A DNA stretch of 5,433 bases, taken from JANYCO01 sp031416415 (GTDB lineage Bacteria; Bacteroidota; Bacteroidia; Cytophagales; Cytophagaceae). A program made the translations under genes and the position numbers. Positions 5,392 through 5,433 of the stretch are shown here, in pieces; position 1 is the stretch's first letter, and each line of letters starts with the position of its first letter. The stretch lies in NCBI GenBank assembly GCA_031416415.1, contig JANOTP010000117.1, forward strand, positions 1 to 5,433, read 5' to 3'. The notes beneath the pieces are model-generated. The model saw nothing but the letters and a program-made list of their open reading frames with translations, did not search any database and was not told the origin of the DNA.

Positions 5392-5433
5392 ATCTTAAGT
5401 TGTTTTTTGCCTTTACAAAAGTCTTACAATTAC

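Noticed and set aside
5413..5433. Possible 3' tail of an upstream gene (last codons and TAA) at the right edge
   Set aside because: One frame reads six codons and a stop, but six residues cannot be assigned to any family and the 42 nt before exbD could equally be intergenic.

Overview
The window is AT-rich, and every gene in it lies on the minus strand, so transcription runs from high to low coordinates. It looks like chromosome of a member of the Bacteroidota, most likely a flavobacterium. Three things support this: a -33/-7 promoter of the Bacteroidota type (TTTTG, 19 nt, TATCTTTG); gene starts preceded by A/T-rich sequence with no clear Shine-Dalgarno; and ExbD/TonB proteins with the Bacteroidota-style N-terminal motif FEDRNK-YGAYQLRK. 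Genus and species cannot be read from this stretch.

Layout from right to left, in the direction of transcription. At the right edge is an ExbD-type proton-channel subunit (4855-5391). Eight bases later comes a TonB energy transducer with a proline-rich periplasmic linker (4040-4846), closed by a strong hairpin terminator (3988-4016). A second, paralogous TonB (3122-3910) follows. It keeps the membrane anchor and receptor-binding domain of the first, but its linker is quite different and lacks the proline tract. It ends at a second terminator (3071-3093) whose core matches the first one. A 70-residue two-helix membrane protein of unknown function comes next (2839-3051). Together these form one end of a Ton (outer-membrane energy transduction) locus; the ExbB partner is presumably beyond the right edge.

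The middle holds a small separate unit. A good promoter (2689-2720) drives a tiny cysteine-rich lipoprotein (2463-2654). A hairpin terminator or attenuator (2414-2443) follows, then a five-helix MauE/DoxX-type membrane protein fused to a periplasmic thioredoxin-like domain with a CPHC motif (1449-2396). The pairing suggests envelope thiol/disulfide chemistry, possibly with the lipoprotein as substrate or partner. This is the most system-like part of the window that I cannot assign to a described pathway.

The left 1.3 kb is the first 436 codons of threonyl-tRNA synthetase (1-1308), cut by the window edge. Its leader contains a 68-bp nested inverted repeat (1329-1396) built from AGT/ACT words spaced by exactly 7 bases. 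It is not a normal terminator and may be a dispersed palindromic repeat or a leader RNA structure.
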